Assembly: GCF_042100115.1 (NCBI RefSeq)
Contig: NC_091281.1
Span: 992,001-1,056,000, forward strand
Origin: Alternaria dauci
Lineage: Eukaryota; Ascomycota; Dothideomycetes; Pleosporales; Pleosporaceae
Direction of reading: 5' to 3'
DNA: 64,000 bases
Made by a program: the position numbers and the translations under genes. The notes below the pieces were generated by a model. It saw nothing but the letters and a program-made list of their open reading frames with translations. It made no database searches and had not been told where the DNA came from. Shown here in pieces: positions 43,636-55,218 of the stretch (the stretch's first letter is position 1; each line of letters starts with the position of its first letter).

Positions 43636-44911
43636 TGTTGGGGCTTTTGGGTCGACAGGAATGGTTGACAGCCTGGTTGCCGCTTAGAGCTTTTAAAGTG
43701 CGAGTGATTGACGAGGAAGCTTGAAGATCGAGCTTGGAGGGAGGAGAGGTCTATCCATAAACAAGTCCAACGTTAGTGGATAGGTAGCATAAGAGTTTTG
43801 ACGCGATTGGCGCAATACGAACATGAACCGTTCACGCAAAGGCTATGACGTTTTACTCCTGCACGCTCAACAACTCTTCGACCAACAACCGCGTGATGCG
43901 CAACAAAAACTATCCCGATAGGTCCCTTGAGACCTCCAGTGCTCAATCTTAGGCTGATTGCCTCGCAAGGTTTACTCAATGGAGCGAAGCACTGCGAGAA
44001 CACTGCATTTGGACACTTCCTAGCCTACACCGACGTTCTGTTAGCACCAGGAGAAGCATGCGCTCAAGGCGGGGAAGCGAAGGTGTCTCCATATTATGTA
44101 CGCAGCCAATCAGCACGCGGCAACTCTGAGCTTGCGGTTCGCAAAGCAAAGCGAGCGGAAAATCTTCGGCGATATTAATTCTCCGCCAGTAAACCGCCGC
44201 TAGCGAGATGCTGTATACGCTGTAGACATCACACCTGTGGCTCCTGAAGGGTTGGTCATGAAAGAGGTGAATACGCTTCGTTACCTAGGTACGTCGCAAG
44301 TTTGCGGTCAACATGCGCGTTCGAAATCATCCATAGCGTGGCATCCTCTACCCACGGAGCACCACGATCCGACTAATTTTGCACCAAACCTAAAGTGTCG
44401 AAAAAATGCGAAGATGAAACTCATCTCGTTGGAGCCCCCAATACAGTCACAAGTCAGTCTAGTCAAATCACTCTACGTCGCAAGCTGCATATCACTTGTA
44501 TCACGCAGCCATGTTTAGTCAACGCTTTGAAAATCGTTAATCGTTTTCCTGTTCATGCTATACCTGCTATTATTACCTGAGCTGATTCGCGGAACCACGC
44601 CCATTCGTCTCCTCCATACCTCTACCGCTCGTACCATGCTTGGGTATCTCGCCCAACGTTATACACAACAAGCCATTTCAAGGGAAAAAAGAAACACGAA
44701 AGGAAAAAAACCCCGTTCTTGAGATCAACGCTTGTATTTCAACGACTGTGGGGAAAGGTAAATCGTCCATATACACATACTCGCTTTCTACAGTCGCGTA
44801 TCTTGCTCCTGTGATGTTTTGCTCGCCCGCCCGCCCTGGTCGTTCAACCATTGTCTTTGGTGAAAAATTGAAACGGAAGACAATGTGGAGTCGTCATGCT
44901 GGTGAAGGCAT
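43636..44911. other. 1.3-kb intergenic region
   Basis: It is the promoter side of the MFS gene and the 3' side of the Rds1-like gene, both on the minus strand. A poly-purine run (GAAAAAAGAAACACGAAAGG) lies near 44690. No gene is supported. Confidence 0.45.
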
Positions 44912-46012
44912 CTATGAGGGCTGGATAACGGAGGGACCGGCAAGGACCTCGGCGTCGGCTACGGACTCGCTCTTGGTGATCATCATGTAGACTTCACCCT
45001 GGAGGCCCTGCGGAACCATGCAGTTGCCGTCGGCGATCTTGGTAAACTGGTTGCCGTTACTGTGATACGTTAGAAGGTAGATCTCACAAGGGACCATATG
45101 ATGTGACTTACGGTCCGACGAAAGCGCAGAAAGAGGCACCGGCTGGTTGAGCGGGGTCGGCAAGCTTCAGGTTCTGACCAACGGTGGCCTTCTCAGGGTT
45201 CTGAAGAGCGATGGCGGGGAAAGTCTGGATGTTGAGGTTGGATCCTTCAGGGCAGGCCGTGATGAATTGAGCGGCCAGGGTGAAGACAGCGCGGGGCTGA
45301 AGAGCTGTGTCGAAAGCAGCAGGGACCGGCTCGGCGCCGGATGCGATACGGATGAAGGCCTGGTGACGGGCCTCGACGGTAACAATGGAACCAGCAGCGG
45401 CGAGAACGTCGGAAGAGTTGACAAGGGGAGCGGCACCAAGGTAGGCAGAAACACCGATAGCCTCAAGCACACGGGCGGTCTTGACCATGGTGTCGGCGCT
45501 GGCAAGGGCAGCGTCGAAGTTGTATTGGCAAGGCTCGACGGGCTTTGCGCCAGCTCCTGCGATAGCGGACTGCAGAGTAGTGACGTGAGTGGCCTCAGTC
45601 TGTCCAACGCCCATCAAAGACTTGACCTGGCCTTCGCTCAGACCGAGAGCCATGAAGTCTGACATAGGGAACTTGGCGAAACCCTGCTTATAATATGCCG
45701 ATTCGAGATGCTCGGCGGTCAAAGCGCTGTATCCATTGTCAGACCCTGATTTTTTGTTGAAGGAATTGATGGTACTCACAAGTTGAGGATGTCAACATCG
45801 CTCAATGTTGCTGCAGCCGCTGGTGCACCCGCAGCTGGAGAGGCAGCCTCTCCTGCAGTTTCCGTGATGGTTGCCGGCGCAGGGCTAGGGGACGACATGG
45901 CCATTGAGCTCGACATGGAAGCCATCTCTTGACGGGCGTAGTTTGCGGGGGCAGCAGCTACAAGAGGCGCCAGGGCAACAAGGCCCTTGAGGATGGTTGA
46001 TACACTAGGCAT
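44912..46012 (-). CDS. Secreted ferritin-like protein, Rds1-like
   Basis: Three exons, 46012..45780, 45726..45112 and 45059..44912, with introns of 53 and 52 nt, giving 331 aa. The signal peptide is MPSVSTILKGLVALAPLVAA. A Ser/Ala/Pro-rich linker is followed by a ferritin-like helical bundle: DILNFALTAEHLESAYYKQG, then QTEATHVTTLQSAI and VTVEARHQAFIRI, with the E-x-x-H residues of each helix pair kept. The C-terminal part ends in a distinct domain (GPNGNQFTKIADGNCMVP). Fission-yeast Rds1 is a stress- and starvation-induced protein with this architecture; the fungal relatives are secreted and of unknown chemistry. Metal binding is possible from the helices but not shown. The ATG at 46012 is preferred over one at 46126, because only the shorter form starts with a signal peptide. 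Confidence 0.88.
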
Positions 46013-47600
46013 GTTGAGTGGTTTAGGTTTGTTGAGTTTTCTTTTGTGAGTAGACAAGTTCGTAAAGAAGGACCTCCAGCAAAGACTCGCTTTGGATTCG
46101 ATTATTAAAAATTGTCTAAAGTCCAACCAGGGACTGAGAAGGTAAACCGTAAGGAATGTGGTTGATTATTAGGTAGGAAGGTAGAAGAAGCTCGCCGATG
46201 ATCCAACTGAAAACGAGTATGGAAACAAGGTGGGCGGCCAATGGACCTTATACAAGCAGCTACGACTCCTGGGGGGCATCTGAGACGCCATAGTAAAATT
46301 CGGAGGACGGATGTTGAGCGTGTGGCGGACAACTGGATCCCGCCGACGCCCTGGCTTCCACGTTGGATCCGTGACCCTACAAGCTTCAAAGCTTGGCAAA
46401 TCGACCCATTGATCGTCCAGGAACTGCTCGCTAGTAGTGTAGCAACCGCTGAGCGCGTCCAGCATGTAGCGATGGGGCTCGTGGTGCAGGCGTGTGATGT
46501 AGCAGGTCCGGGGCCCTGCGACGCGAAACGGGAGTGATGAAACCCTACAGGTGCCAACGCGTGCGCGGAGACAGCAGAGCCGCCCTAGAGAATACTTGGG
46601 TACAGCGATAGTGCATGGCGATTAATGGCGGTACTCAGACTTTCCGTCCGGAACAATGTAGTGGCTCACCACTTGAGGCTTGAAGCAGTCGTCTCCCTCA
46701 TGTCGCCGGTGGGGTGTGTTTCCAGCAGTGACGAGCTTGCGAAACGTTTCAACACCAAGCTCTCGACAGTACTTTGTAGCATAGTCGTAGATATATCGTC
46801 TCCCATAAAGATGTTGTGAGAGCGCTTACGTTCTGTGCCGAGAGAACTATAGATGGGTCGAGAGGTTAAGAGGGATGGATCAAGAGGTGGCTGAGGCACC
46901 CAAAACATCTACACGTTGCCAAGCCTTACGGAGAACCACTGCTATTTCGGCAGCGGTTCAGGCCTCAAGGCTCCCGTTCGCTACGACAAACACATGCAGG
47001 TACACAGGCCGCCTCCTACCAGGGGTGGGAAGTCGCAGATCCGCTGGTGGAGATTCGGGTTGCACCAGCCTGCAGCATCAGCCCAATGCCGTATGGCGGC
47101 AACCTGTCACATTTGACCACGCGTGCAAACAAGGGCCGGGAGGAGGTTATCAAGGAGCATGTTTCCATCCCAAACAGCCAATCCTCGTTCAGGCATGAGT
47201 TTCCGATGTAGTAATCAAGATGTCAGTGATGCCTGACGCGGCTCCCCTCGTCGCCTTGTGCGGCTTTGGAGCTGCCTTACCCAGGCTTGAATGAGAATTG
47301 CGGAGTAGGCGTCAATGCGGACGGCTGTCGGAAGCAATCACCGTGGACTTCGCCTGGTATGGGGCACTCTTGTGGGGGGTCAACACATTACTGTACTACG
47401 GAAAACTACTGTGTATAGGAGCTGCAACAAGATATTGCGACTGTCGATACATTCGCCGCATGCACATGAACAATACACAGATCGCCAATCGTCTCTTCCC
47501 GCACAACCTAGTATGTATCCTCCATTCAATTTTCTATACCAAGTCGACAGAAGCTACCGAAAATGCGAGATGCCGATTCGGATCAAGCGAGACGATTCTT
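46013..47600. other. 1.6-kb intergenic region
   Basis: It carries the promoter of the Rds1-like gene and the 3' flank of SSD1 (both minus strand). ORFs up to 150 codons overlap on opposite strands without features of real proteins. Confidence 0.45.
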
Positions 47601-50600
47601 CTACAAAGCGTAGGGGTTGAGGGATCGGATGGTCAAGCAACTGGGAAATAGGTCAGTAGAGTTCAGAATGTAGTGAAGGACTGTAACTTACGGAGGGCTC
47701 TTGGTCAGATCCGTCTTAAGGATAACTGGAACACGCGTCATCTCCCGCACATCCTGGATGTAGTCGCCGTTCTGCTCGCGCAGGGTGAACCAGCTAAGGT
47801 ACTTCTCCTTGTTGGTCAACTTGGTCTCCGCAGCATCACCAGCACTCTGTGCAATCTTCGAGTCGGAGTTGACACGGTGAGGAGCGCCAGCAAGATCACG
47901 GCGGGTAGGCGACGGAGGCATGCTCTGAGTCGGACGGTCGGAGTTGAGGGAAACGCCGGCCATGTTCGAGTTAAGGTCGTTGGAGTCGGAGTCGTCATCA
48001 TCATCGTCGAACAACGCAGCCTCCTCGTTGGTCGACATAGCTCCAGTGTCGACCTGCCTGCGCTGAGCCTCTTCCTGCTCCCTCGCACGCTGCTTGGCCG
48101 CTTCAGCGTCACGCGCCGCAGCCGCCGCATTGGCAGACCTGAGCGAGCCATGCTTTGGCCTCTCGTCTTCGGGGATGTAGTTGGACGATGGAACGCCCTT
48201 CTCCCAATAGAGCTCAAGAAGACGCTTGTTCTTGTCGAACTCCGCCTTCTTGAGGGGAAGCTGATCGCAGTGGACGCGCTTCTCGAAGCCCCACTCGGGA
48301 ATGAGAACATCGAACGCGGACTCGTACACGCAAAGGACGATACCTTCAGCGATGAGATCACCGCCCCTCTCCTGCCTGACCTTGTCCATCTTGCGGCACG
48401 CCTCGATATGAACGCTCTGCTCCTGGGCAGCATGAGCGGAGTCTTTCTTGGTGTTGCACATCTCAGCAGTCTTGGCAAGAGCCTCAATGTCTTCGGTGAA
48501 CTCAATGGCACCGTTGGACAGGACAGCCTCCAGCTGGCGGTGCACAATGATGTCGGCATAGCGACGAGACGGGTTAGTGAAGTGGGTGTAGAGGGGAAGG
48601 TTCAGAGCGTAGTGAGGGTACTGATCCTCAGGAAGCCTGCCAGCAACGAAGTACTTGGCACGAGGCATAGACTTGATGACAAGTGTCTCCATACCCTTCC
48701 GGATGTCATCATCCTCAACTTCGAACAAGCTGTTCTGCAAGGTGCCGCTGCTCTCGGTATTGATGTCGTAACCGATGGCAGCCATGCGCTCTGCGATTGT
48801 GGTCAAGCGGCGTGGGTTAGGCGGTGGTTGGCGGCGCAGGAGAGCCTTCTCGGGCAGGCCAGCGGCAAGCTTCTTAGCGACAAACGCATTGGCGAGGTGA
48901 CTGAGCTCCTCAATGCACTCGTGGGCAGGGGAAGAGTCGAAGATGTTCTGCTCTACAGGGACGTTCTCGTCGTCCAGCTGGTACATGAGACGCAGAGCCT
49001 TCACGTCGCTGGAACGGTCGCCGAAGCGAGCCTGGCGGAACCTCTGGGAGATGTGATGCAGCATCTTGATGTCCTTAGCACGGGCTGCCGAGACCGGGCC
49101 GTCGTTACCGTTGATAACGGTGTCGACCTCGTCGTACGACAGCTTTCCAGAGCTCTTGATCACAGCCTTGCCAACCCAGGTCTCATCATCTGAGATTTTG
49201 CCGGAGTTGGGGTCAACCTTGAAGACAACACTGACTGTGTAGCGGTCCTCGCCAGGGTTGAGGCAGCAGATGTCGTTGGACAGCCGGGGTGGAAGCATGT
49301 TTACTGTGCGGTTCATGAGGTAGACCGCAGTTCCACGCTTCTTGGCCTCGCGGTCAACAAGCGAGTTGGCCTTGATAAAGTGGGCAACATCAGCAACGTG
49401 GATACCGATCTCAACACGGCCGTCGTCAAGGTACTTGAAGTGGATAGCGTCATCAAGCTCCTTGCTGCCATTGGGGTCAATGGTGAAGGTCTCCTCATTT
49501 CGGAAGTCGCGACGGCTCTGAAGCGCCTCTTCGCCGTCGTTTGCAACAGACCAGTCTTCGAAGCCTACATTCTTGATAACGGCGTCAGAGAAGTCATCTG
49601 GGCCGAAGTTGTTGTCGCGCAGAAGTGCATCGGTTTCCACCTTAAGGTCGCCCATGACTCCGAGCTGCTCGACAAGAGTACCGAAAGGATGCAGAGAGGT
49701 GATGGGCCATCGCTTGATGCATGCCACAAAGATGCGGTCCGCATAGTCTTGGTGCTTCTCGACAAAGTCGCGTGGAGCCTGCTCGGTGGGGATGGCGATC
49801 AAAGGCACACGCTTGTCTGTCGGCTTGAACCATACAATCTTGGGCTTGTTCTGGGTCTCTGGCTGAGAGCGACCAGAGTTGCCCTCCCGAGCCTGACGCT
49901 CAGCCTCCTGCTTCTCCTTGGTGGCTTGGCTGCTAGGACGCAGAAGTCCAAGAGATCTGCAACGATGATTAGTGAAGCACTCCAAGCAATGATGATGTCG
50001 TTACATACCCTGAAAACATTTGTCCAGCAACACGTTCGATGACAGCAACAATGTGGCCAGCGTATAGAGGCTTGAGCTCATCATTGATCTCCTCCTCTTC
50101 CATTAGGAGCAAGCTTTGGCCTTCGACTTCAACGTCGTCGTTCTTCTTCTGCGTGGGCCGCTGGCGGAGACTGCCACGGCGGCGGATACCACCCTCAGAG
50201 CCGGTCTCAGGTTGAGTGGTGGCATCGTTCACGGCGATACTACCGCCGCGAGGGTCCGCGTTGTCCTTGCGCTTCTTCTTCTCTTCTTTCTCGCGCTTCT
50301 GTCCCCAGACTTCGTCGACGTCAAGAAGCTCGACAGCGACTAGATCTCCTTCGAGAGCTCGGTTCCTGTCTTTGCTACCACAGATGAAAATGTCAGCATC
50401 CAGATCGGTAGTTGTCACGTAAGCATCACTGCGGTTCTTCTTGTTCACGCGGAGGACTCCGGCAACGAGTTGGCCGTCGCCAAGGAGAGCGGGCAAGGTG
50501 GCCTGCGGAAGGTAAGGAGTGAATAGCGTCTTGCGCTGCTGCTGCTGTTGTTGCTGCATGCCCATCTGTGGTGCATGCTGGCTGCCTCCGAGACCGCCAC

Positions 50601-51853
50601 CCTGCATCTGGGCAGCTTGAAGTGCCTGTAAATGAGCGATCTGCATGGGGTTTAGCGGTTGGCCGAACATCTGCTGTTGCAGAAGGAGCTGTGCCTGAGG
50701 CGAGTTGATCTGCATCTGGGGCTGGCCGCCGTATTGGAAGTTACCAAGAGAGCCAACGGACTGGTTGACCGATCCACGAGTGCGGTGACCAGGCTGGAAA
50801 GGAGCGGCATTGGCGGTCTGGTTCATGTTGAAATTGCCCATGTTCTGGGACTGGTTGTCTTGGGTAGACTGTTGCTGGGCATTGTTCTGGGGCTGTCTCC
50901 AGTTGCCCTCGAAGTTGCGAGACTGGCTCCTGCCATGGCCCTGGCTGCCACGGCGTTGGAAGTCAGACTGCTGACCGTTGTTCTGGTTGGTAGGGTTCTC
51001 GCTGGTGGCCGGGAAAGAGAAGGAAGGCCCACCACGGCCGGCACCTGCACCGCCACGTCCGACGGCCATGCTCTGGCTACGGCCGTGACCACCACGTCCA
51101 CCACGGGCAGAAGGGGCGTCGTTGGAAGCGCTGTTTCCACTGGGGCTAGCGTCACGGTTGGAGCTGCCCTCGGTCGAGCCGGGAATGGGGAACTGGAAGC
51201 CCGAAGTCTTTCTTTTTGATTCGGCCTGTTCAGCGGCCTTCTTCGCGTCGGCAAGAGCCAACGAGTGACGGCGAGTATGTCCGGAGCCACCGGCGCTGCC
51301 ACCACCCCGGCCACGAGGGTTGACATTTTCCCTGCCCGGACCACCCTGTTGTGCACCGAATTCACCGAAGCCAGAGGCACCGGAGGAAGGAGCGGGCGGT
51401 GGGCCCATACCGACTTGGGGGAGAGCGGACTGGTTGCGGCGGTGGGCGGGGTTGGGCTGGGACGGCGCGCCCATGGGGACGGCGAGATGCTGCTGTTGTT
51501 GCATTGGCTGCATCTGCTGGGGAAACTGGTAGTTGTTGACTTGGGGCGAGACATTGGGCATCTGGCCCTGCATCTGGAAGTTGCCGAGCTGCTGCTGCGG
51601 CTGGATCATGCCCATGTTGACGTATTGCTGGTGCGTTGCGGCAATCTGTTGCTGCTGTTGCTGGAGGACCTCGATCTGCTGTGCAATGGCGAGCTGTTCC
51701 ACTGCAGGGCTGTTAGCAGATGGCCGAGTTTGCGGTGAGCCATGTCCACGTACTCATCAGCGGCGTCAGTTCTGACGGGCTGCGACGATGCGCAATGTGC
51801 AGACGCCGCCCGGCGGGGCCCATGGGGCCCTGCTGGCCTTGTTGCTGATCCAT
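47601..51853 (-). CDS. SSD1: Ssd1-type RNA-binding translational repressor (RNB-fold protein)
   Basis: Four exons, 51853..51754, 51701..50009, 49956..47692 and 47640..47601, giving 1365 aa. The final 13-codon exon supplies CLTIRSLNPYAL, the usual Ssd1 end; the donor is GTAAGT directly after KSPP. The first 430 residues are low-complexity (Gln, Gly, Asn) and include five H-x-R-x-x-S sites. Cold-shock-like domains follow (TPYLPQATLPALLGDGQLVAG..., KIVWFKPTDKRVPLIAIP), then an RNB domain (FTIDPNGSKELDDAIHF, IGIHVADVAHFI). Active RNB nucleases have D-x-D-D where this reads ELDD, which fits Ssd1 being a pseudonuclease that binds mRNA 5' UTRs. In yeasts it represses cell-wall protein mRNAs under control of Cbk1. 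It affects wall integrity and virulence in several fungal pathogens. It is divergent from GLE1. Confidence 0.94.
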
Positions 51854-53517
51854 GGTGGATAATGTAGTGTGGATGGTTCAATGCCCGCTTGCAGTGTAGG
51901 TGCTGTCGGGGAGAAGAGACGGTCGGACACGAATTGGTCAAAAAGGTAGAGTTATCTGGGCGATTGGATTAGCATGCGCGGTTCAGGTGATGTATGCAGC
52001 GAGCGAGGAGAGCGAGAGAGGATGTTGGCAAGAGGGTGAGAGTGAAGGCAGTGAAAGACGGGGGACAGATGCAGGGTCGGCACCGACATGCTTCAGAGAG
52101 CTAGCTAGCGGGGAAGAACTCACGTTGGGTAAGCGTGCGGATTAGGCAGTGCTCGTGGACGAAGGGGATGATGTTCTGTTATACGATAGTCCAGACGAAG
52201 ACTGTCGGGCTGCTCTGCAAGTCCGAAGCGGGTGGATGTCGTGTGCAGACAGATGTCAAGGTAGCCTAGGAGGAGTGATAAGGAGGGTAGACCAGATCAA
52301 GGAGCGCGGTTTCCCTGGAACGGGCTGTTGTGGGCAGTACAACCAAAATGCGGGCGGAGAGAGTGCTTCGAAGGAGGGAGCGATCGAGGAGGGTGGGCTG
52401 GAGGGATGCAGGAAGAGAGAGAGAGAGAGAGGACAGGCAAGAGGGCAGTCAGCGTGATGCAGGTGGTGATGGCTATGGCGGGACTTGGCCAGATGGACAC
52501 TTTGGGCAACGATCGCCTACTGTTCCGCAAACGAGCGAGCCTGGGAGAGGTCTAAGCACCTGTACGTCACTCACCGAAGCCAGATGTAGCTTCCCGCGCC
52601 GAGCAGAGGGCAGTAAGAAATTAAAGATAGAGACAAGGGAGCGCCGGGCCGTGGGGACTGAGGCGCTGCTGGCCACGGCGCTCTATATATGTCGACTGCT
52701 GCTGCTGCTGTCGTGATGCGCGTCTCAGCGAGCCCCAGGTGAAGCATCACGTTTGGGTCTGCACGTTTCAACCCACGCTTAACCGGCCGCCGTTTCCAAA
52801 TCACGAACAGCAGGCTTGCGGTGCCTCGGGAGGGTGGCGCAAGGGCTCTCGGTTCATGACAGTGGCATGCAGCTACGCGTCTGGAGATTATATTGATCCA
52901 CCGCGTTGGGCCAGGAAGCTTGTCATGTCCAACCAAGATGCAATGCATGGCCAACAATACGGTAGAGAACTGTAGGCGTGCGTGACCCTCGCAATGGCTG
53001 TTGCTGAAACCCCAAGACGTGAATTCCACCTCTTTGCCCAGCTGTCACATCCTGTCAGTGAAACGGGCATCTTGGGGAGGACAGCAGAGCACCAGAGCGC
53101 CAGGGCGCACGCAGCTTGGCGGCAGTCCCACCAAACCTCGGGGCACAGACGAATCCTGTAAAGTTTATGAAAGGCGCAACATGGTGCGTTTGCCCACGAC
53201 GCGATTCAGGCGTCCTTGAAGCTCTAGTCTCATCTTACTCCCTCCCCCGACGCGTGACAGCTGCGGGTGCAATTACGTCAGCGTGCACCGGATGCTGTGT
53301 GTCTCGACAAAGAAACCATCGGTCGATGCTTCAGATGGATGCCACTTCACCAGGCACGCTAGCACGGTAGCGCGGTGAAAGCTACTGCAGGGATGAGCGA
53401 CGTCACGTGAGTCGAAGCTTGTGTTAGTTTCCGACTAGATCTCTTTGAAGGTCGCGCTCTCACCAACCACCTTTTCAACAAAAGGCCCCCGACTGCAAAT
53501 ACAACGCCGGCGCCAGA
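51854..53517. other. 1.7-kb divergent SSD1/GLE1 intergenic region
   Basis: It holds both promoters. On the minus strand, GTGAGT donors near 52130 and 52575 suggest 5' UTR introns in a long SSD1 leader. A TATATA stretch at 52685-52690 is followed by five CTG triplets (52696-52710). No coding ORF is credible. Confidence 0.45.
52414..52431 (+). repeat. (AG)9 microsatellite
   Basis: Nine uninterrupted AG dinucleotides within a purine-rich tract upstream of SSD1. On the SSD1 sense strand this is a CT tract, common in fungal leaders. Confidence 0.9.
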
Positions 53518-55218
53518 ATGCCCGCCAGATCGGGCACGTCGTCCGCGAGCATGCATACCGCGACTTCCTTCAGCTCGAGTTTCGCCGACGCCTCCCCGTC
53601 ACGCCAGTCGCCGAATCGCAGAAGCATACACCGCTCTCAGCGCGACTCTCTTGTCCGCGACCCCTATGACAGTCCAAACAAGCAGCTCGCCCTCGAGTTC
53701 AATCTCCGCCTCAGCATATCAGACCGGGAATTCAACGACAAGCTCGACAAAGCTGCCGACGAACGAGCCAAGCACCATGCCCAACAACTCGCCTGGGCGG
53801 CCGAGGAACACGAGCGCGTGTTTAGGAGCGCGAAGCTCGAGATTGAACGCATAGCCCTGGAAGAAGAGCAGGCGCGTCTACGCCACGAAGAGAACCAGAA
53901 GAGGGAGATTGAGCGTCTGAAGCAGGAGAAGGCCCGCGAGCAAGCCGAGGCTCAGCGAAGGGCCCTGGAAGCCAAACAACGCGAGGAAGAAGCCGCCCGT
54001 CAAGAAGCAGCAGACAGGAGGAGGATTGAAGAGGCCAATGCCCGCATCAAGGCCCAGCAGGACCAACAAGCCGCAGCTGAGAGGCAGAAGAAAGAAAAGG
54101 AGGACGCTGACCGGAAGGCTGCCGAGGCTGCGGCCGCTGCACAAAAGGCTCAACAGCAAGCACCGCCACCACAGCAGCAGCCCGCTGTACAACCCGCACC
54201 CGCTGTCGCACCCACACCGGTGGCAGCAGCACCACCACCAAAGTCTGCGACGACCGCACAAGCACCAACCAGCAACGCCGAACAGATCCACGCCAAGTAC
54301 CTCGAACTCCACCAGCGCATGAAGGCCTTCCGCAATGCTTTCTGGGAGGAACACAAGAAGCCGGCCTCGCCTTTGAAGGGCCCGGTTGGCGATGCTCGAC
54401 GCGCTCTCCGTACTCGCCTCGGTCAGATCAACGTAGAGCGAAAGGATAGTGCCGCCGCCATCAGGCGCCTCCGGACCGAGTGCTTCGACATTGCCCTACA
54501 GACCCCAGGCCCAATGATCGACATCCGACCATACATCGTTTCACACCAGATCCCCCAGCTAGCCAATGACAATGAAGCTGCTTACCCGGCGTTCCTACTC
54601 TACGTCTGGATCTGCTTTGAGAAGTTCCTGGTAAAGCAGTTTGAGAAGGAGGCTGCTAATACTGACGGACGCATCATCCAGGAGATTGGCCTGATTGCGG
54701 CCAGTCTTTTCGGGGACCAGAAGTACCAGTGGCAGGGTCTTCCCCTTATTGACATTGCACTGGCCAAGCTCCATAAGGCGTGCCCCCCATTGTTTGGCAT
54801 CCGCGGTACTATGGACACCAAGGAAGGTCGGCTGCGCCTGGGCTGGCAGGAGGACTCAACCCCAGAGTCGTACTCGCAACGCATGCGCGGCATTGGAGCT
54901 GGCTTTGCTTCAATGTCTCTTCGCTCGTTCGCCGCCAAGGCGCCTGCAATCGCCATCTCAGAATACTGGCGCGCCATCTCCTCGATATGCAACACACCCG
55001 CCGAGCAACTCTGGCCTGGACACTTTGCCATTCTCAGCGGCCTGATTCGCGACTACCACAAGAAGTTCATCCAATTCTACGGCGTACCTGCGCGTGGCGT
55101 ACTTCGCCGCGCTATCGTTGACCTTCCGGCTCGTGCTCCGGAGCGCTGCAAGGACGCTGCCAGTACCATTGCAGTGTACCGCGAGACTTGGAAGAGGGAG
55201 AATTTCTCTTTGGATTGA
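53518..55218 (+). CDS. GLE1: mRNA export factor Gle1
   Basis: A single exon of 566 aa, near the yeast length of 538. A Ser-rich N-terminus is followed by a long charged coiled coil (about 60-205, runs of Glu/Arg/Lys/Gln/Ala), then a Pro/Gln/Ala linker (about 208-258). The C-terminal GLE1 domain is alpha-helical: YLELHQRMKAFRNAFWEEH, then PYIVSHQIPQLANDNEAAYPAF, CFEKFLVKQFEKEA and GLIRDYHKKFIQFYG. Gle1 sits at the cytoplasmic face of the nuclear pore and, with inositol hexakisphosphate, activates the DEAD-box ATPase Dbp5 during mRNA export. It also has roles in translation. The basic residues that contact InsP6 cannot be fixed from sequence alone here. The start codon follows a 5' leader with CAACG-type sequence. 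It is divergent from SSD1. Confidence 0.94.
   Translation: MPARSGTSSASMHTATSFSSSFADASPSRQSPNRRSIHRSQRDSLVRDPYDSPNKQLALEFNLRLSISDREFNDKLDKAADERAKHHAQQLAWAAEEHERVFRSAKLEIERIALEEEQARLRHEENQKREIERLKQEKAREQAEAQRRALEAKQREEEAARQEAADRRRIEEANARIKAQQDQQAAAERQKKEKEDADRKAAEAAAAAQKAQQQAPPPQQQPAVQPAPAVAPTPVAAAPPPKSATTAQAPTSNAEQIHAKYLELHQRMKAFRNAFWEEHKKPASPLKGPVGDARRALRTRLGQINVERKDSAAAIRRLRTECFDIALQTPGPMIDIRPYIVSHQIPQLANDNEAAYPAFLLYVWICFEKFLVKQFEKEAANTDGRIIQEIGLIAASLFGDQKYQWQGLPLIDIALAKLHKACPPLFGIRGTMDTKEGRLRLGWQEDSTPESYSQRMRGIGAGFASMSLRSFAAKAPAIAISEYWRAISSICNTPAEQLWPGHFAILSGLIRDYHKKFIQFYGVPARGVLRRAIVDLPARAPERCKDAASTIAVYRETWKRENFSLD

Noticed and set aside
47673..49193. 506-codon plus-strand ORF
   Set aside because: It is antisense to the SSD1 RNB exon, where codon bias leaves the opposite frame open; no protein family is visible.
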